A stretch of 64,000 bases of DNA from Phorcus lineatus (GCA_921293015.1 OV121088.1:18947645-19011644); one strand, 5' to 3'. Shown: positions 24,914 to 36,657, counted from the first letter of the stretch. Translations and numbers: made by a program. The notes: generated from the letters alone by a model not told the origin.

Positions 24914-25989
24914 CTGTCAAAAGGTCATAGGGTATGTTTCATAAAATTGTTTTGTTCGCTTTGATACATGCAAAAACAATTTATATGCTGTTTTATTTGG
25001 ATCATTCGGTTGACTTGCATATTCATCCTAAGATGTCGAAAGATATTTCCATGTACAATGTATAAGAGTTATAATTGATCTATCATTCTTTGAACTATTA
25101 ACATCCAAACCTAATCTACCTTTTTGTCTGCTATCCCAATCAACGATTGATAGAACAGATATCAAATCACACAGTTTTCATGTTTAGTCACACATTCACA
25201 TCATTGGATTGTCACTATACTGAACAGATCATCATTAGAATGGTAGACAATTTAAAGGAATAGTCAGTACGCTTTGTTTAAATTTCATATTTGTCACTCA
25301 AACAACTTAATCTAAGTCACTAATTATCCATTCACAGTCTACGATTCTCCCTGGGACTTTTCATCTGGATATTTGTATTCATCCTTTCCTGCCACGAGTC
25401 ATATTTAAACCAATGTGAAGATGAAGCCAGGTGTTTACAAATGCTGAGTTTGAAACAATCTTTTTCAGCTCATGAACTTAAATTTCAAATTCAAAGGAAC
25501 CTTCCCATCTGATTAAATGCGAACACAAAATAATAGCTTAAAGCTGGAATTGCAAGCCAATTTCTGCAACAACAAACCAAGGCATGTTGTGAAGGTCACG
25601 GGTCCAATTGATAAAGCTGTTTCCTTGGACAACTCAAATCAAAAAGGGAATTTCAGAAATGGTTTTCTGACGATTTTCTCAGGGGTGAGAAAGTGATGAG
25701 GAAATGAATGTGCAGCCCTGAGGAACTGAGGATGCTATGCATCAGGAGTATTGTCTAATCGTTCTCTTACACTCAATAAATCAAGGATAACATATCATTT
25801 ATGTGAATGGTAACAGAAATGGTTCCATTGTTTACAATGCATTCTGTGTTAAGAGGATATATGATGTTAGTTTATTCAAGGAGACATTGTTATTAAATGG
25901 GATTATGGGGAGCATTACCATAAACAAAATTAATATCAATAAAACTTTCAAGCAATTTCCGCATGACAACATCCCCTTTATCTACCCTA
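24914..25989. other. Intron sequence, nothing recognised
   Basis: Intron between host exons 5 and 4 up to the gypsy integrase remnant. No supported feature. A 129-codon plus-strand frame from 25803 is largely antisense to that integrase. Confidence 0.5.
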
Positions 25990-26587
25990 GGTCAGGTCTC
26001 TTACATCACATGCTCTTTATATTGGTCCCCTCTCCCTATATCACATGTTGCTCTGATGTGGTGTCGTTTCTTTCTGTACACATAGCTGTTAGGAGTTTCG
26101 ACCAGGTATGGTCTAGCTTCAGGACAAACTTCCTTCACCTGTGCTGGAGACCACTAATCAGAACGTTGAATAGGTACCTTCTGCCCAACTAGCAAGGGAG
26201 GTAACTCAATTCGACAATGGTCATCCTGGTTGATCTACTGGGTCATTTGTCGTATGAGACTTTCCCGCACAACATCTTTGTTCAGCAGGCTGTTCTGTGA
26301 CTTCATTGGTAGGTTTTTATATAGTCTGCGATAATTTAATAATTTGCCCGGAGATGGAATAACGTTGTTGATTGGAGTATTCCGTAGACAGAGTAGTGCT
26401 AGATCATGGTCAATGAAAAGATTCCTTAGCCTTGTTGAGAGTGTTCTTCACAGTCTGAATTGTCCGTTCGATCAATCCTTACTGCGTTGATACCTCGGAC
26501 TAGAGGTAACATGATGGAAACCCTAATATTCTGTAAACTGACTGTATTCTGCACTAGCAAAGAATGAGGTCCATTATTGCTGTAGAC
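25990..26587 (-). pseudogene. Ty3/gypsy integrase, core and C-terminal part
   Basis: The minus strand carries degraded integrase: an NNGP-type motif near 26.57 kb, then SSPRYQRS, LCLRNTPINN, ELPPLLVGQKV, and a C-terminal YLVETPNSYVYRKKRH chromodomain-like end. Several frameshifts and stops are present. It is the downstream half of the element whose upstream half lies at 28446-29364; an insertion of 1.85 kb separates them. Confidence 0.8.
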
Positions 26588-26591
26588 TTAA

Positions 26592-28441
26592 CCCTTCCGT
26601 TGCTGAATATTATTTTGACCAGTTTTGCCCCCGTGGCTGAATTTTCCAGCACTCGCCTCGCTACGGTAATAACGCAATTAGCCCCTGTGGCCGAATTTTC
26701 CAGCGCCGCCAGATGCGACCGTTTTAACAACATATGGCGTGTTTACATGGCGGAATACGGACGTTATCGTCGTTTTATACAAAGCTAGTCGGCGAATCCC
26801 GTGTTACAAATGGATGATACTTACTTGACACTTTGAATGAAATTTCTATCACCCTGGAACGGTTTCTACAACTGAAGTAAACTTGTTTTCAATTCGGGCG
26901 CCATAACTCAATAAATTCCAAGAGCGCATGCGCGAAATCAAAACGAAACTACAGAGGAATAGTTCCTCTTCACATCGATATAAAAATTATTTTTTTAATA
27001 TGTCTGGAACGAATTTTACTAAATTTTAAAAATTGTCTTCATTTCAAACATTATAAAATCATTTAATCATTGAGTGCACACATGCAAATTATATACGGAA
27101 TTGAAGCTAATTTCTTGCTCTATATTTCACGATAAATTTTATTACGATACGCCATCCTAAACGAAAGATATAAATTACGAAAACAGGGTAATGATAAATC
27201 CCAATAACGTTCTGACCCCCACAGTAATATGACTAAGCTAATAGCCCCAGGCAAACGCACGCGCTCAGCACGTGCAGGTGGGATATCCCCGTTGAAACAT
27301 ACACTCACACACAATATAAATTGTCTTTATTTCCAACTTTATAAATCATGTTATTCGCTTTGTATACATGCAAATTATATATGGAATTGAAGGCAATTTA
27401 TTCTTCTTTACGAAGAAATAAATCATAACAATCTTTTGCACTGTAATTAGAAGTTATTACCAACGAAACGTGGGTATAGCTAGTAATAAAGTCTTTGATA
27501 ATCGCCTTACCGCAACATATGTCGCATCGTTTCCACACGTTTTATTTTGATGCAAATATGGGCAAATTTCACATGAAAATGAAGGTATTTAATTCTGCTT
27601 TACGATGATATGTAAATAATAAATATGTACCACTTGGTTTGGAATATATAAAGTTTGCAAAGATGGTACCCTCGGGTATTTTAGAACAAATTTTGATAAT
27701 TGCGACATCACTAACCGCTCCTTTATTGTCTAATTGTAATTTGCAAATTTTATATAGAATTGAAGACGATCCTTTCCTCTTTATTGTGATATAAAAAAGA
27801 TGATAATGCGCTCTGCCGTTAAATGGATAGGAAGTGTAAAAAGCAGTTGAAAAAAAATCGCTTCTCGGTAAACAAAATATGAATAGAGAAATTGCCTGTT
27901 TGTGCGATGCTCGCCGGGTCCTTTCTGATTTTCTTGTACATACCAATTTTATATGGCAATAAAGATCATCCTTTTCTCTATATTTTGATATATGAAATTG
28001 CAAAATTTACCGAGAAGTTTATGTGATATAAAGTGCGAGAAAATGGTGCGCGGGACGGTAAGCTCAGGCGAGAGGGTAGAAAGTGCCCACAGGCTATTAG
28101 CACGTGCGGCGGGGAGTGGGGAAAAATTGAGTGATTTTAACGCTTATTTTCGGTACGATAAACATTATCAATACTCTCATAACTTTCGGAGCATGTTCGC
28201 GCATTATTTAGAACACCAACGAAACAAAACACGGTTGCTTAGCGACAGCCGGAACGAAAATACAAGCGTTGAACTGAGACTACTGCTAGGCAATAAATTT
28301 CCGGGCTCCGCTACCGAGACCCGCGGTCATAATTAGTTAGCGTGAGAAAAATAGAGTGTGCTACTCGCATCCCGCTAAGGGGACTTGAGGGCAAAGCTAA
28401 TTTCATCCCAGAATATTCCGGGACCCGCATCTTAATTAGGG
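26592..28441. mobile_element. piggyBac-like non-autonomous transposon in gypsy integrase
   Basis: The insert begins CCCT and ends AGGG and is flanked by TTAA on both sides (26588-26591 and 28442-28445), the piggyBac-type duplication. Removing it together with one TTAA puts the two halves of a gypsy integrase next to each other at the expected place in the catalytic core. No transposase frame is present. The interior holds about five degenerate repeats at roughly 190-290-base spacing, each with GCAAATTATATATGGAATTG-like sequence (near 27083, 27369, 27555, 27736 and 27944). Confidence 0.75.
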
Positions 28442-28445
28442 TTAA

Positions 28446-29364
28446 GGTGGTATTCCCTGTTCACCAAATACTTGTTTTGCAAGGTTAAAACAGCATGGCT
28501 AGTACAGTTTCTGTTCAATTTCCTAACAAAGAAGAGTTTTAGTAGAAATCAGCTATGATGAAATGTTCTGCACCGTCAAAATGGAATAAGTCTGTTCCTA
28601 CACACTGCCACTGTACTTGCATAATTTCTTGAGGAAGAAGCGGTTCACGTGTTTGAGATTTCTGATACAGTTGACAGACTGGACACTGTCCGACCATTTT
28701 CTCTATCTTTGTTGATTCCTGTCCAATACACAAAGGTTTCCACACGTAGCTGGCATTTTTATACACGTGTATTTTCTGAAGAGCTTTCTGCATTACTTCT
28801 GGGATGATAATTCTTTCAACTTTAATTATCAATCATCTACAGAGAGTTGATGTCTACATGACCAGTAATGTTTGACAATCTTCAGGACTTGCTTTGGTTT
28901 CTCATGCCATCCATTTGTGATCATCTCTTTCAGAGAATGTAGTTCTTCATCTAGATTAGTTTCCTCTTGCATCTTTGTAAGCTTTTGACTTGAGATCTGT
29001 ATGGCATGAATTGTTGTTTCAAGATCTATCTCTGATCCTGGTTGAGAGTTCAACCTTGATAGAGCATCTGTAAGCACCGTATTTTTTCCAGCTTGTATAT
29101 GATTTCATAGTCATAGGGTTGAAGTCTCATCATCATGCGCTGTAATCGTGGAGGAGTACTTGCCATGGACTTGTGCTGGATGCTAACCAATGGCTTGTGA
29201 CCTGACACAAGTGTGTGAAAGTGTGTACATCCAAAGACAACGGCTAACCATTTGTTCAGAGAATTAATATTCTTTGATCCTGATGATAGATTCCCATAAA
29301 GTTTAGGGTATTTGATTCGTCTAAAAAGTGTCAAACAAGGAAAGATAATATTTTCACTTTTCAT
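28446..29364 (-). pseudogene. Ty3/gypsy RNase H and integrase N-terminal part
   Basis: The minus strand encodes, in order, an RNase H tail (SGHKPLVSI, PPRLQRMMMRLQPYDYEI), an ALSRL-containing linker, the integrase H2C2 zinc module (H, CPVCQ) and the start of the integrase core (GTDLFHFDG). Short frames, stops and shifts (near 29.06, 28.83 and 28.54 kb) show it is dead. It is interrupted downstream by the insertion at 26592-28441. Reverse transcriptase and LTRs were not found. Confidence 0.8.
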
Positions 29365-29513
29365 TCATTGAATCAAAATGTTTAGGAATGATATTTGAAG
29401 ACTAAGATTAGTTATTGGTGTGAACATTTCCAAATCATCTTCTAGGTACCCCGCCTCCTTTATGTGGAATTCGGGACACAGCTCAACACAGATGGAATGT
29501 TTGCACCAATAAT

Positions 29514-29813
29514 TATGAACAATTTCATGTATTGTTAGTAATTATTAGTAAACTTACCTCTGGGATGAGGGAATTTACATCCGCCCAAGTAATAGTTTAT
29601 CAATTCCTCCCCAGAAGATGGCTAGAAAGAATTATGAGTCTGCAGATCTTGGCCAAAGAGATGTAACTCTTGCTGTATACCACTTGGGACTTTAGTTTGT
29701 TCATCTATATTCTTCTACCTTTAGATACTTTCAGAAGGAAAGGGAAGAAGGGCACAGCTCATCCCAGAGATAAGTTTACTAGTAATTACTAACAATACAT
29801 GTAATTGTTCATA
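29514..29813. mobile_element. MITE with 56-bp inverted ends
   Basis: TATGAACAATTTCATGTATT starts the left arm (29514-29569), and the right arm (29758-29813) is its reverse complement with about four mismatches. The 188-base interior has no coding capacity. Target-site duplications could not be fixed by eye. Confidence 0.75.
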
Positions 29814-30128
29814 CACTGACCAAAGGGTGAGATGCAGCAAGTAACTACCCTAAGTTAAACATTAAATCTTTTCTGTATAGGCTGGGTGCCTCCTGTCACT
29901 GACGCCCATGCTCATGGAGTTTCCTATACACGGTGAGGTCTACGCATAATGAATGCTTCATAGAAGTTTTTTTATCTGAACTTAGACCAGTTAATGCTTT
30001 AAGACAGAGTCATCTTACTTACTAAGAGGCCTCAATACATAAAGTATTGTATATCAATGTGAGTATTATAACGTAGTTTTATTAATATTTATGTTTCTTG
30101 TTAATGTTCAGGTTTTCACTGTACTTAC

Positions 30129-30335
30129 TATGTACATTCTGCCCTCATCCCTGTTGAAGATTCTGAATCCGGGTGTGAGTGCTCCATTCCTGTATAGTTT
30201 GATGGTGATTGGGTTTGAGGTGTCAGTGACTTCTGCGCCACCAAAGTCAATTACAACTACATCATCTCCTGCTCTCACTGCCACAGCTGTAGTACAGGAC
30301 ATCCGATTGGGACAATTTCGCATGAAAATCTGGAC
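30129..30335 (-). CDS. VWDE-like gene, exon 4: VWD domain core
   Basis: A 69-codon phase-0 exon (acceptor GGCTCCAG, donor GTAAGT). The product has the VWD strand pattern: CPNRMSCTTAVAVRAGDDVVVID, a variable turn, then KLYRNGALTPGFRI. Paired cysteines and the GDDVVVID stretch are characteristic of the domain in VWDE-like proteins. Confidence 0.9.
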
Positions 30336-30549
30336 CTGGAGCCAGACAGTTATATATAACAGTTATATTCTGGAAAACTACAACCATGCAAAAAACTTAG
30401 AAAAGATAATTGCAAAACAGAAATAAACAATTTGATTACCTTTGTCATGATTTAATCTCTGTGAGATGTAGAAAAATCCTATCTTTGAAAAGGTAATGGA
30501 TTACAGTAAGAGGTGGATGGAAGCTTTGTCCAGCAAGGTGTGTACTGAC

Positions 30550-30613
30550 CATGTAAGGAAGCTCGGTGTGCTGGTACAGGATGAAAGGCCCCAGAAGGTA
30601 ATGATGGTAGTAC
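30550..30613 (-). CDS. VWDE-like gene, exon 3: VWD domain
   Basis: A short 64-nt exon, acceptor TGCTTGCAG, donor GTCAGT. It encodes YYHHYLLGPFILYQHTELPY, the strand following DPHITTFD in VWD domains (commonly G-E-F-x-LY). Its first base completes the Val codon left by exon 2. Confidence 0.85.
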
Positions 30614-30789
30614 CTGCAAGCACAGAATCACTCACTGACTCACGCACGTCATCCTGTAGCTTAACACATACAAGTCAGTCAACCTTGTTGCCTCATTCTT
30701 GTACTATTAGTGCAGATAAGCAATTAAAAATCACACTATGTAAATGTGGTGCTGATATACAGTCACTCAGTTATTTTGTTACTACTCAC

Positions 30790-30866
30790 ACTGAGTCAAA
30801 TGTAGTAATGTGGGGGTCGTTCACTGCCATACACAGCCCTCCCCTGTCCATGTTTACTATAGTCAG
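30790..30866 (-). CDS. VWDE-like gene, exon 2: VWD domain start
   Basis: A 77-nt exon, acceptor TTTGTTTCAG, donor GTGAGT. The product ends with GLCMAVNDPHITTFDSV, the hallmark opening of a VWD domain. It begins in phase 0, matching the phase-0 end of the exon at 61586-61999. The join implies a 30.7-kb intron that contains the virus-like element. Confidence 0.9.
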
Positions 30867-31356
30867 CTGAAACAAACATTTCATGTGTTACTAATTCGAA
30901 AATAATGCAGAAAAATAGCTTTAACATATTGTTTGATGTTCAAGAACTATGACACATCACAGAAGGCAGTCTGGCGTCGTAATGAGATTGAAACAACGCT
31001 TTTTCTCAATGTTGAAATAACGTTGAATTGTGAATGAATTTTAAATTTCTGGTAACATCAAAATCGTCGGTGCCATAACATATTGTATCAACCCTGAAAA
31101 GACATCTGATTGATGCTTGACACTTGAGGCTTGAAGATCATTTAGGTTCACAACATATCCTATGCAAAACATCACCTATGAATGGATAACATTGCAAAGA
31201 TTTAATGCAGAGCTTCATAAAAATGTTTGTTACAAATGCGCAATTAATGATTGGTTTGAACTACTATCTTTATTTAAATCGAAAATTGACGTCAGTTGTG
31301 AAGATAACTGAACGAATAAAAACTGTTGAAAATACCACACACCTTATTTACTTTAA

Positions 31357-32434
31357 AGGGCCACTGAGTATGTTAATGTTTCTAATTTTTTCAAAAACGC
31401 CTAAATATTATATCAATTGGTAGATAATTGTTTAGTTACAACATGAAAATTATGTGAGAAATAGTATATATACCACGACGGTGTAATTATATTTTACCCA
31501 TACGAGTAGCGCGTGCTACTGAATTATGATGTCATTAAGCGTATTTTCCTTTCCTGTGTACTACGTAAGCTCTGGTTTTATAACAACAAATAAACAAATA
31601 CAATTTCTTTTCTTAGAATATTATAAACACTTGAAATTATTGATAAGGAATAACCATAATTCATTTTACATAAAAAGGTGAGCATAACTTGCAAAACAAA
31701 AAAGCATGTTATTGTTGTTAATTTAATTTAAAACATATTAACAGTACATATGCAAATTGAAAAGATCCTTGAAATTCTTGAAAAGAAATAACCATAATTC
31801 ATTTTACGTAAAAAGGTGAGCATAACTTGCAAAACAAAAAAGCATGTTATTGTTGTTAATTTAATTTAAAACATATTAACAGTACATATGCAAATTGAAA
31901 AGATCCTTGTTCCGTCGAAGACTGAGAAATTATAACAGATTCAGTTGTCACAAGATGGGATTATGCTTAATATCTCGCCTTGCTCTATGGAAATCAAAAA
32001 GTTTATAAGAGTTACTTTGCAAGAATCTTGATCATGATGTATTTAATTGAAAACAACTCAAAATGAATAGTCAAGTAACCTGCCTACATTAAAACGAATC
32101 AAACTCAAAGTAAAGCGAGTTTGACTTTTAAATAAATCATATATGTGTTTTGCCGTTTTGACATTCCTTTTGTCGACCAACTTGTCTCCTTTCTGGTCTA
32201 TCGTCGTTTTAAGTGTATCCTGCTTCTCTTTTCCGCCCCGTGGTTATCTTTGTTTAAAGGATTGGAGCCAACTACGACCACAATGCTTTGCGCAATAAAA
32301 TAATGAAGTCGATCTATTTATACACACGGGAAACACCATTACTAATTAGTTAGATTTCTTGGCTTAATTGGGGTCGAAACGAGATGGATTTTTGGCATTT
32401 TTTTCTAATTTGTATCAACATACTTTGTGGCCCT
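31357..32434. mobile_element. TTAA-flanked MITE (Kolobok- or piggyBac-type)
   Basis: Ends are AGGGCCAC at left and GTGGCCCT at right; the inverted match continues with AGTATGTT and a T-rich stretch. TTAA flanks both ends (31353-31356 and 32435-32438). The AGGGCC start fits Kolobok better than piggyBac, but the superfamily is uncertain. No transposase. The interior includes a recent 138-bp tandem duplication. Confidence 0.7.
31633..31909. repeat. Near-identical 138-bp tandem duplication
   Basis: Two adjacent copies (31633-31770 and 31771-31908) are almost identical over AACCATAATTCATTTTAC through AAAAGATCCTTG. Differences cluster in the first 20 bases. The duplication lies inside the TTAA-flanked MITE and is probably young. 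Confidence 0.85.
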
Positions 32435-33130
32435 TTAATCAGATCTAAAGGCCAGAGTTACCTCATTTTGGTGTGAAATTAAAAGGAATTAACGTTTATT
32501 CATGTAAGGAAATCCAGTATTAATAACCCTTTTAAATGTCAATGATAGCTCTTCATTTTTGCATTTTTAATTTGGTTCTTTAAAATAATCCATATCTTAT
32601 TATTGGTTATCAATAATAATGAAACGTTACTAAAGTGTTCACTTGTCCGTTGTAACTTACTCTGATAAGGTTCAAACAACATTAAAAAACCTACCAAATT
32701 TCAACATCGGATCGATGTCAGATGCCTGCTGAGATAGTTCTTCAAGTGAATTACGACATAACCAACATTGTCCAGTGTGAGAGCAGGAGACAAAGATGAC
32801 TTGACACTTACTTTGAAGGATATCAATCAGATCATACTATATTCCTTTTTTTCCCTAATAAATATAATAATTTGAGGAAATTTTTTTAAACAGCATATAT
32901 TTATGAAATTATGATACAAAATCGGAAAAAAACTCATTAAAATATAGCTGTTAGAGACTACCTACATGGAACTGAAACATAAAGTGTTCACCATTTTCAT
33001 TTCAATTAAATTTCAAAAACAGATCTTGTAGGCAGTAGATATAAAAAGGGGGTTCTGGACCACGAGAAATTTTTAATGTATTTTTAATGTATGAAATACA
33101 TTAAAAACCTCCTTTTTAGACACACTTATT

Positions 33131-33157
33131 TTTTAATGTACTTCGTACATTAAAAAA
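33131..33157. other. Perfect palindrome beside the minisatellite element
   Basis: TTTTTAATGTAC, loop TTC, GTACATTAAAAA. A related half-site (TTTTTAATGTAC) recurs near 36.09 kb just beyond the other end of the repeat element, suggesting the 2.9-kb block was inserted into or next to this palindrome. Confidence 0.5.
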
Positions 33158-33171
33158 TACTGTAAAAAAAT

Positions 33172-36066
33172 AGAGCCATGGGCTCTGTAGCTCATCAGAC
33201 TTTTGATAGAAATAGGTGTTGTGGTTTAGACCATGGGGTCATGGGCAGTGTAGGAAAGATAGCCTGTCCCAACGTCCGAGTTATTCACAATCAAATAAAA
33301 AAGGCCCATTGCCCATTTGGGGTCAAGGGGTCAACGAACCTACAATTCAGAATCCCCATTGTCCAAGGAGTCTACACGAAACTATTAAGCTATCAAGACC
33401 TTTTGGAACTGGAGAAGAAGATGAAAGTAGGATTTTAAGGTTTTGACCCCTGTGACCCCATTTGGGGTCAAGTGGTCACCAAACCTACAATTCAGAATTC
33501 CCAGTGTCCAAGGAGTCTTCACACAATTTTTCAGCTCTCTAGACCTTTTGGAACTAGGGAAAAAGATTAAATTAGGTTTTTTAGGTTTTGACCCCTGTGA
33601 CCCCATTTGGGGTCATGGGGTCACCAAACCTACAATTTAGAATCCCCGTTGGCCAAGGAGTCTACACACACCTTTTCAGCTCTCTAGACCTTTTGGAACT
33701 GGAGAAGAAGATGAAATTAGGTTGTTCAGGTTTTGACCCCTGTGACCCCATTTGGGGTCATGGGGTCACCAAACCTACAATTTAGAATCTCCAGTGCCCA
33801 AGGAGTCTACAAACAACTATTCAGCTCTCTGGACCTTTTGGAACTAGGGAAAAAGATTAAATTAGGTTTTTTAGGTTTTGACCCGTGACCCCATTTGGGG
33901 TCATGGGGTCACCAAACCTACAATTTAGAATCCCCGTTGGCCAAGGAGTCTACACACACCTTTTCAGCTCTCTAGACCTTTTGGAACTGGAGAAGATGAA
34001 ATTAGGTTTTTCAGGTTTTGACCCCTGTGACCCCATTTGGGGTCATGGGGTCACCAAACCTACAATTTAGAATCTCCATTGTCCAAGGAGTCTACATACA
34101 ACTATTCAGCTCTCTGGACCTTTTGGAACTAGGGAAAAAGATTAAATTAGGTTTTTTAGGTTTTGACCCCTGTGACCCCATTTGGGGTCAAGTGGTCACC
34201 AAACCTACAATTTAGAATTCCCAGTGTCCAAGGAGTCTTCACACAATTTTTCAGCTCTCTAGACCTTTTGGAACTAGGGAAAAAGATTAAATTAGGTTTT
34301 TTAGGTTTTGACCCCTGTGACCCCTGTGGGGTCACCAAACCAGTGTTCCCGGTGGTTTTGAAATTTACCGGCAACATGTGCCGACAGGGTCTCAAAATTC
34401 CGGCTGAACAACTTTTTGGCCGGTGATACAATGTACTATTTTTTTCATACGATAGACTGTAAATAAAAATACTATAAACTGTGTTGGTGTTGTTATTTTA
34501 AGAAAAATGAATTATCAAGATAATTTTCGTTTGTTCACATTCACGGAGCTTAGAAATTCGTAAGAGCTGACAACTCGAAAAAAGTGGAATTGCTCGTCAC
34601 AAAAATTATTGTTTTGCAAAAATTACTTATGTACATTTGCTCATATTCGTTTGAAGACTACACTACGATCAGGTATCAAGACAATTGAAAATATTTGCTT
34701 CATTTCTTCTCTCAGGTTTCAACCAACACGAAGTGTAATTTTCAAACTCACCAACCAAGGTCGTAATTTGATTATCTTACGTCTACGAATCGAAACACTA
34801 ACTCTCGCTGGAACCAGAATTCAGTTTATTATTGCTATATGTTTAATGTCAGGGGAAAACAGTCCTTGGGCATTGTTTTGACTAATCATTTTCGATCAGA
34901 GGTCCCGTCTTGTAATATTGCGGAAGACCTAAATGAAACGGCTGGAGATTGCATTTCGCGTCAGTGAACCCTCAATCACAATGAATTGTCTTTCGCTTTT
35001 GACTAATTCCGAAATTTGTAAGATATTTGCATATGACCAAATTGGTTATCCAATCACATGACGAGTTTCACTTCACGTACAGATTTAGTTCCCACGGATA
35101 GATGACAACTGTTTTCTAAAATTTAGAACTAGTATGGTGACAAATCGATAAGGTCTTAATGTTCTAATAAAATGAAACTTTAAATTCTTTATAACCCATA
35201 ATAACGTAAACTCGTAGTATCTCGTAGTATTATCTAAAAATAGTTGTCTATAAATAGCTAGTTCGATATTAGAACAATAAGGAGAACTATCCAAATGTAC
35301 ATGTGCGAATGGCATGACTGGAGCATGGGCGCAGTGCGTCAGAGACTATATTTAGATCGGAGATTTCCACCCTAGTTTCAATGCATTTTCAGAACAATTG
35401 AATGGATGCAAAGAAAAGAAAAACATTATTGTAAGTGAAAAATTATTCATTAAACCGTTAAAAGGCTTCTCTAAGCAATGTGAAATTACCGGTAGCAAGT
35501 ACCGACGGTAGTTGAAAATACCGGATCATCAAAATTTTTATCGGTAAAAAACCGGCAATTATCGGATAACGGGAACACTGCAAACCTACAATTTAGAATC
35601 TCCAGTGCCCAAGGAGTCTACACACAACTTTTCAGCTCTCTGGACCTTTTGGAACTGGAGAAGAAGATGAAAATAGGTTTTTCATGTTTTGACCCCTGTG
35701 ACCTCATTTGGGGTCATGGGGTCACAAAATCTACAATTTAGAATCTCCAGTTCCCAAGGAGTCTACACACAACTTTTCAGCTCTCTGGACCTTTTGGAAC
35801 TGGAGAAGAAGATTAAAATAGATTTTTAAGTTTTTGACCCTTGTGACCCCATTTGGGGTCATGGGGTCACGAAATCTACAATTTAGAATCCCCATTTGCC
35901 AAGGAGTATGCACATAAAATTTCAGCTCTCTAGAGTCATTGGTTCTGGAGAAGAAGTCGAAAAAGTGAAAAGTTTACGGATGGACGGACGGACGGACGGA
36001 TGGACGGACGCCGGACGCCTTGCCATGCCATAAGCCCATCGGGTCTTTCAGACCTGATGAGCTAAA
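33172..36066. repeat. 145-bp minisatellite block with inverted edges
   Basis: About eight copies of a roughly 145-bp unit contain GTGACCCCATTTGGGGTCA, then ACCTACAATTTAGAAT and CTCTAGACCTTTTGGAACT. The block starts with TAGCTCATCAG and ends with CTGATGAGCTA, a short inverted pair, and has a (GGAC)n stretch near 35980-36010. I recall similar units from molluscan genomes. Open frames across it are repeat artefacts. A separate transposon (34341-35580) interrupts it. Confidence 0.8.
34341..35580. mobile_element. Non-autonomous DNA transposon, hAT-like ends
   Basis: The ends are exact inverted copies: CAGTGTTCCCG at left and CGGGAACACTG at right. The 5-bp CAAAC stands directly outside both ends (34336-34340 and 35581-35585) and occurs once in uninterrupted minisatellite units, so it is a genuine target duplication. 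Subterminal ACCGG motifs occur on both sides. The 1,240-bp body has no transposase. CAGTG-type ends suggest a hAT relative, but hAT usually duplicates 8 bp, so the superfamily is open. Confidence 0.8.
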
Positions 36067-36165
36067 AAGGGAGTTATAGGCCGAACGTATTTTTAATGTA
36101 CATCTCATCTCTCACTGGGATAATTCGAACCAACACTTTAGCAACAACCAGCTGTTGCCCACCTG

Positions 36166-36302
36166 TATTGATTTATACATTTCAGACAGAAACATTTGTC
36201 AATAAAGCGGTCGCATAATGTCACAAAATGGTGGATGACTTGTTTCCGGTTCAGTTGCGATAGCTCAGTGGGCTTATTGCACAACCAATGTATAAATCAA
36301 TA
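36166..36302. other. 137-nt segment closed by a 16-bp inverted repeat
   Basis: TATTGATTTATACATT at 36166-36181 is the exact reverse complement of 36287-36302. The interior contains GATAGCTCAGTGGG, which resembles a tRNA A-box. No B-box partner was seen. Size and design resemble the neighbouring structure at 36454-36589. Confidence 0.6.
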
Positions 36303-36453
36303 TAATTGTTCACCGATAATACACATTATAAGCAGTTTTACATCAAAATTACATCAAAATCAGGGTTTGTATAGTATTATATTATCAACTGAGACCAAAA
36401 ATTTTCATTTCTACGATATGAAAATTAAATAAATGAATTTGTGTTGTTATATC

Positions 36454-36589
36454 TGTCAGGTCCCTGATGGCTGTGTGGTACAGCATGCAAACATTCCGTC
36501 TGGCCAACGGTTTGTTGCAATGTGGGTTCAAACCCCACATAACCTCTGTGGTCTTTAAGAGGTGATGGGCAATGATAAGGGACCTGACA
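36454..36589 (+). ncRNA. tRNA-like structured element closed by a 12-bp stem
   Basis: TGTCAGGTCCCT (36454-36465) pairs perfectly with 36578-36589. Inside lie, in tRNA order, a D-arm-like hairpin (GCTG/CAGC, 36470-36484), an anticodon-arm-like hairpin (CCGT, 7-base loop CTGGCCA, ACGG, 36496-36510) and a T-arm-like hairpin of 7 bp with loop TTCAAAC (36520-36540). A further hairpin, ACCTC/GAGGT, spans 36542-36563. Pol III-type A-box (TGGCTGTGTGG) and B-box (GGTTCAAACCC) sequences are present. Linkers are longer than in a true tRNA and no acceptor stem is in place, so it is not a standard tRNA. It may be a SINE head or a viral structured RNA. Confidence 0.5.
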
Positions 36590-36657
36590 CCCCTACCCGT
36601 CCTCGCAACAACAAAAAAAGAGGCGGGAAAAAAGCTCGTAACAAAAAAAAGAGGTGA
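36565..36657 (+). CDS. Possible 30-aa highly basic peptide
   Basis: A short frame starting MGNDKGPDTPTRPRNNKK and ending in repeated Arg/Lys. It overlaps the 3' side of the tRNA-like structure. The composition resembles small basic virion core peptides, but the length is so short, and the sequence so A-rich, that chance is likely. No upstream AT start motif like those of the element's other genes. Confidence 0.2.
   Translation: MGNDKGPDTPTRPRNNKKRGGKKARNKKKR

Noticed and set aside
27992..28336. 114-codon plus-strand frame inside the piggyBac-like element
   Set aside because: No transposase motifs; lies in a non-autonomous element and is probably chance.
33178..35913. Repeated frames of about 60-90 codons in the 145-bp block
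   Set aside because: Minisatellite artefacts that repeat with the unit and appear on both strands.
36454..36589. A standard tRNA gene
   Set aside because: Linkers between arms are about ten bases too long and no 7-bp acceptor stem stands next to the D- and T-arms.
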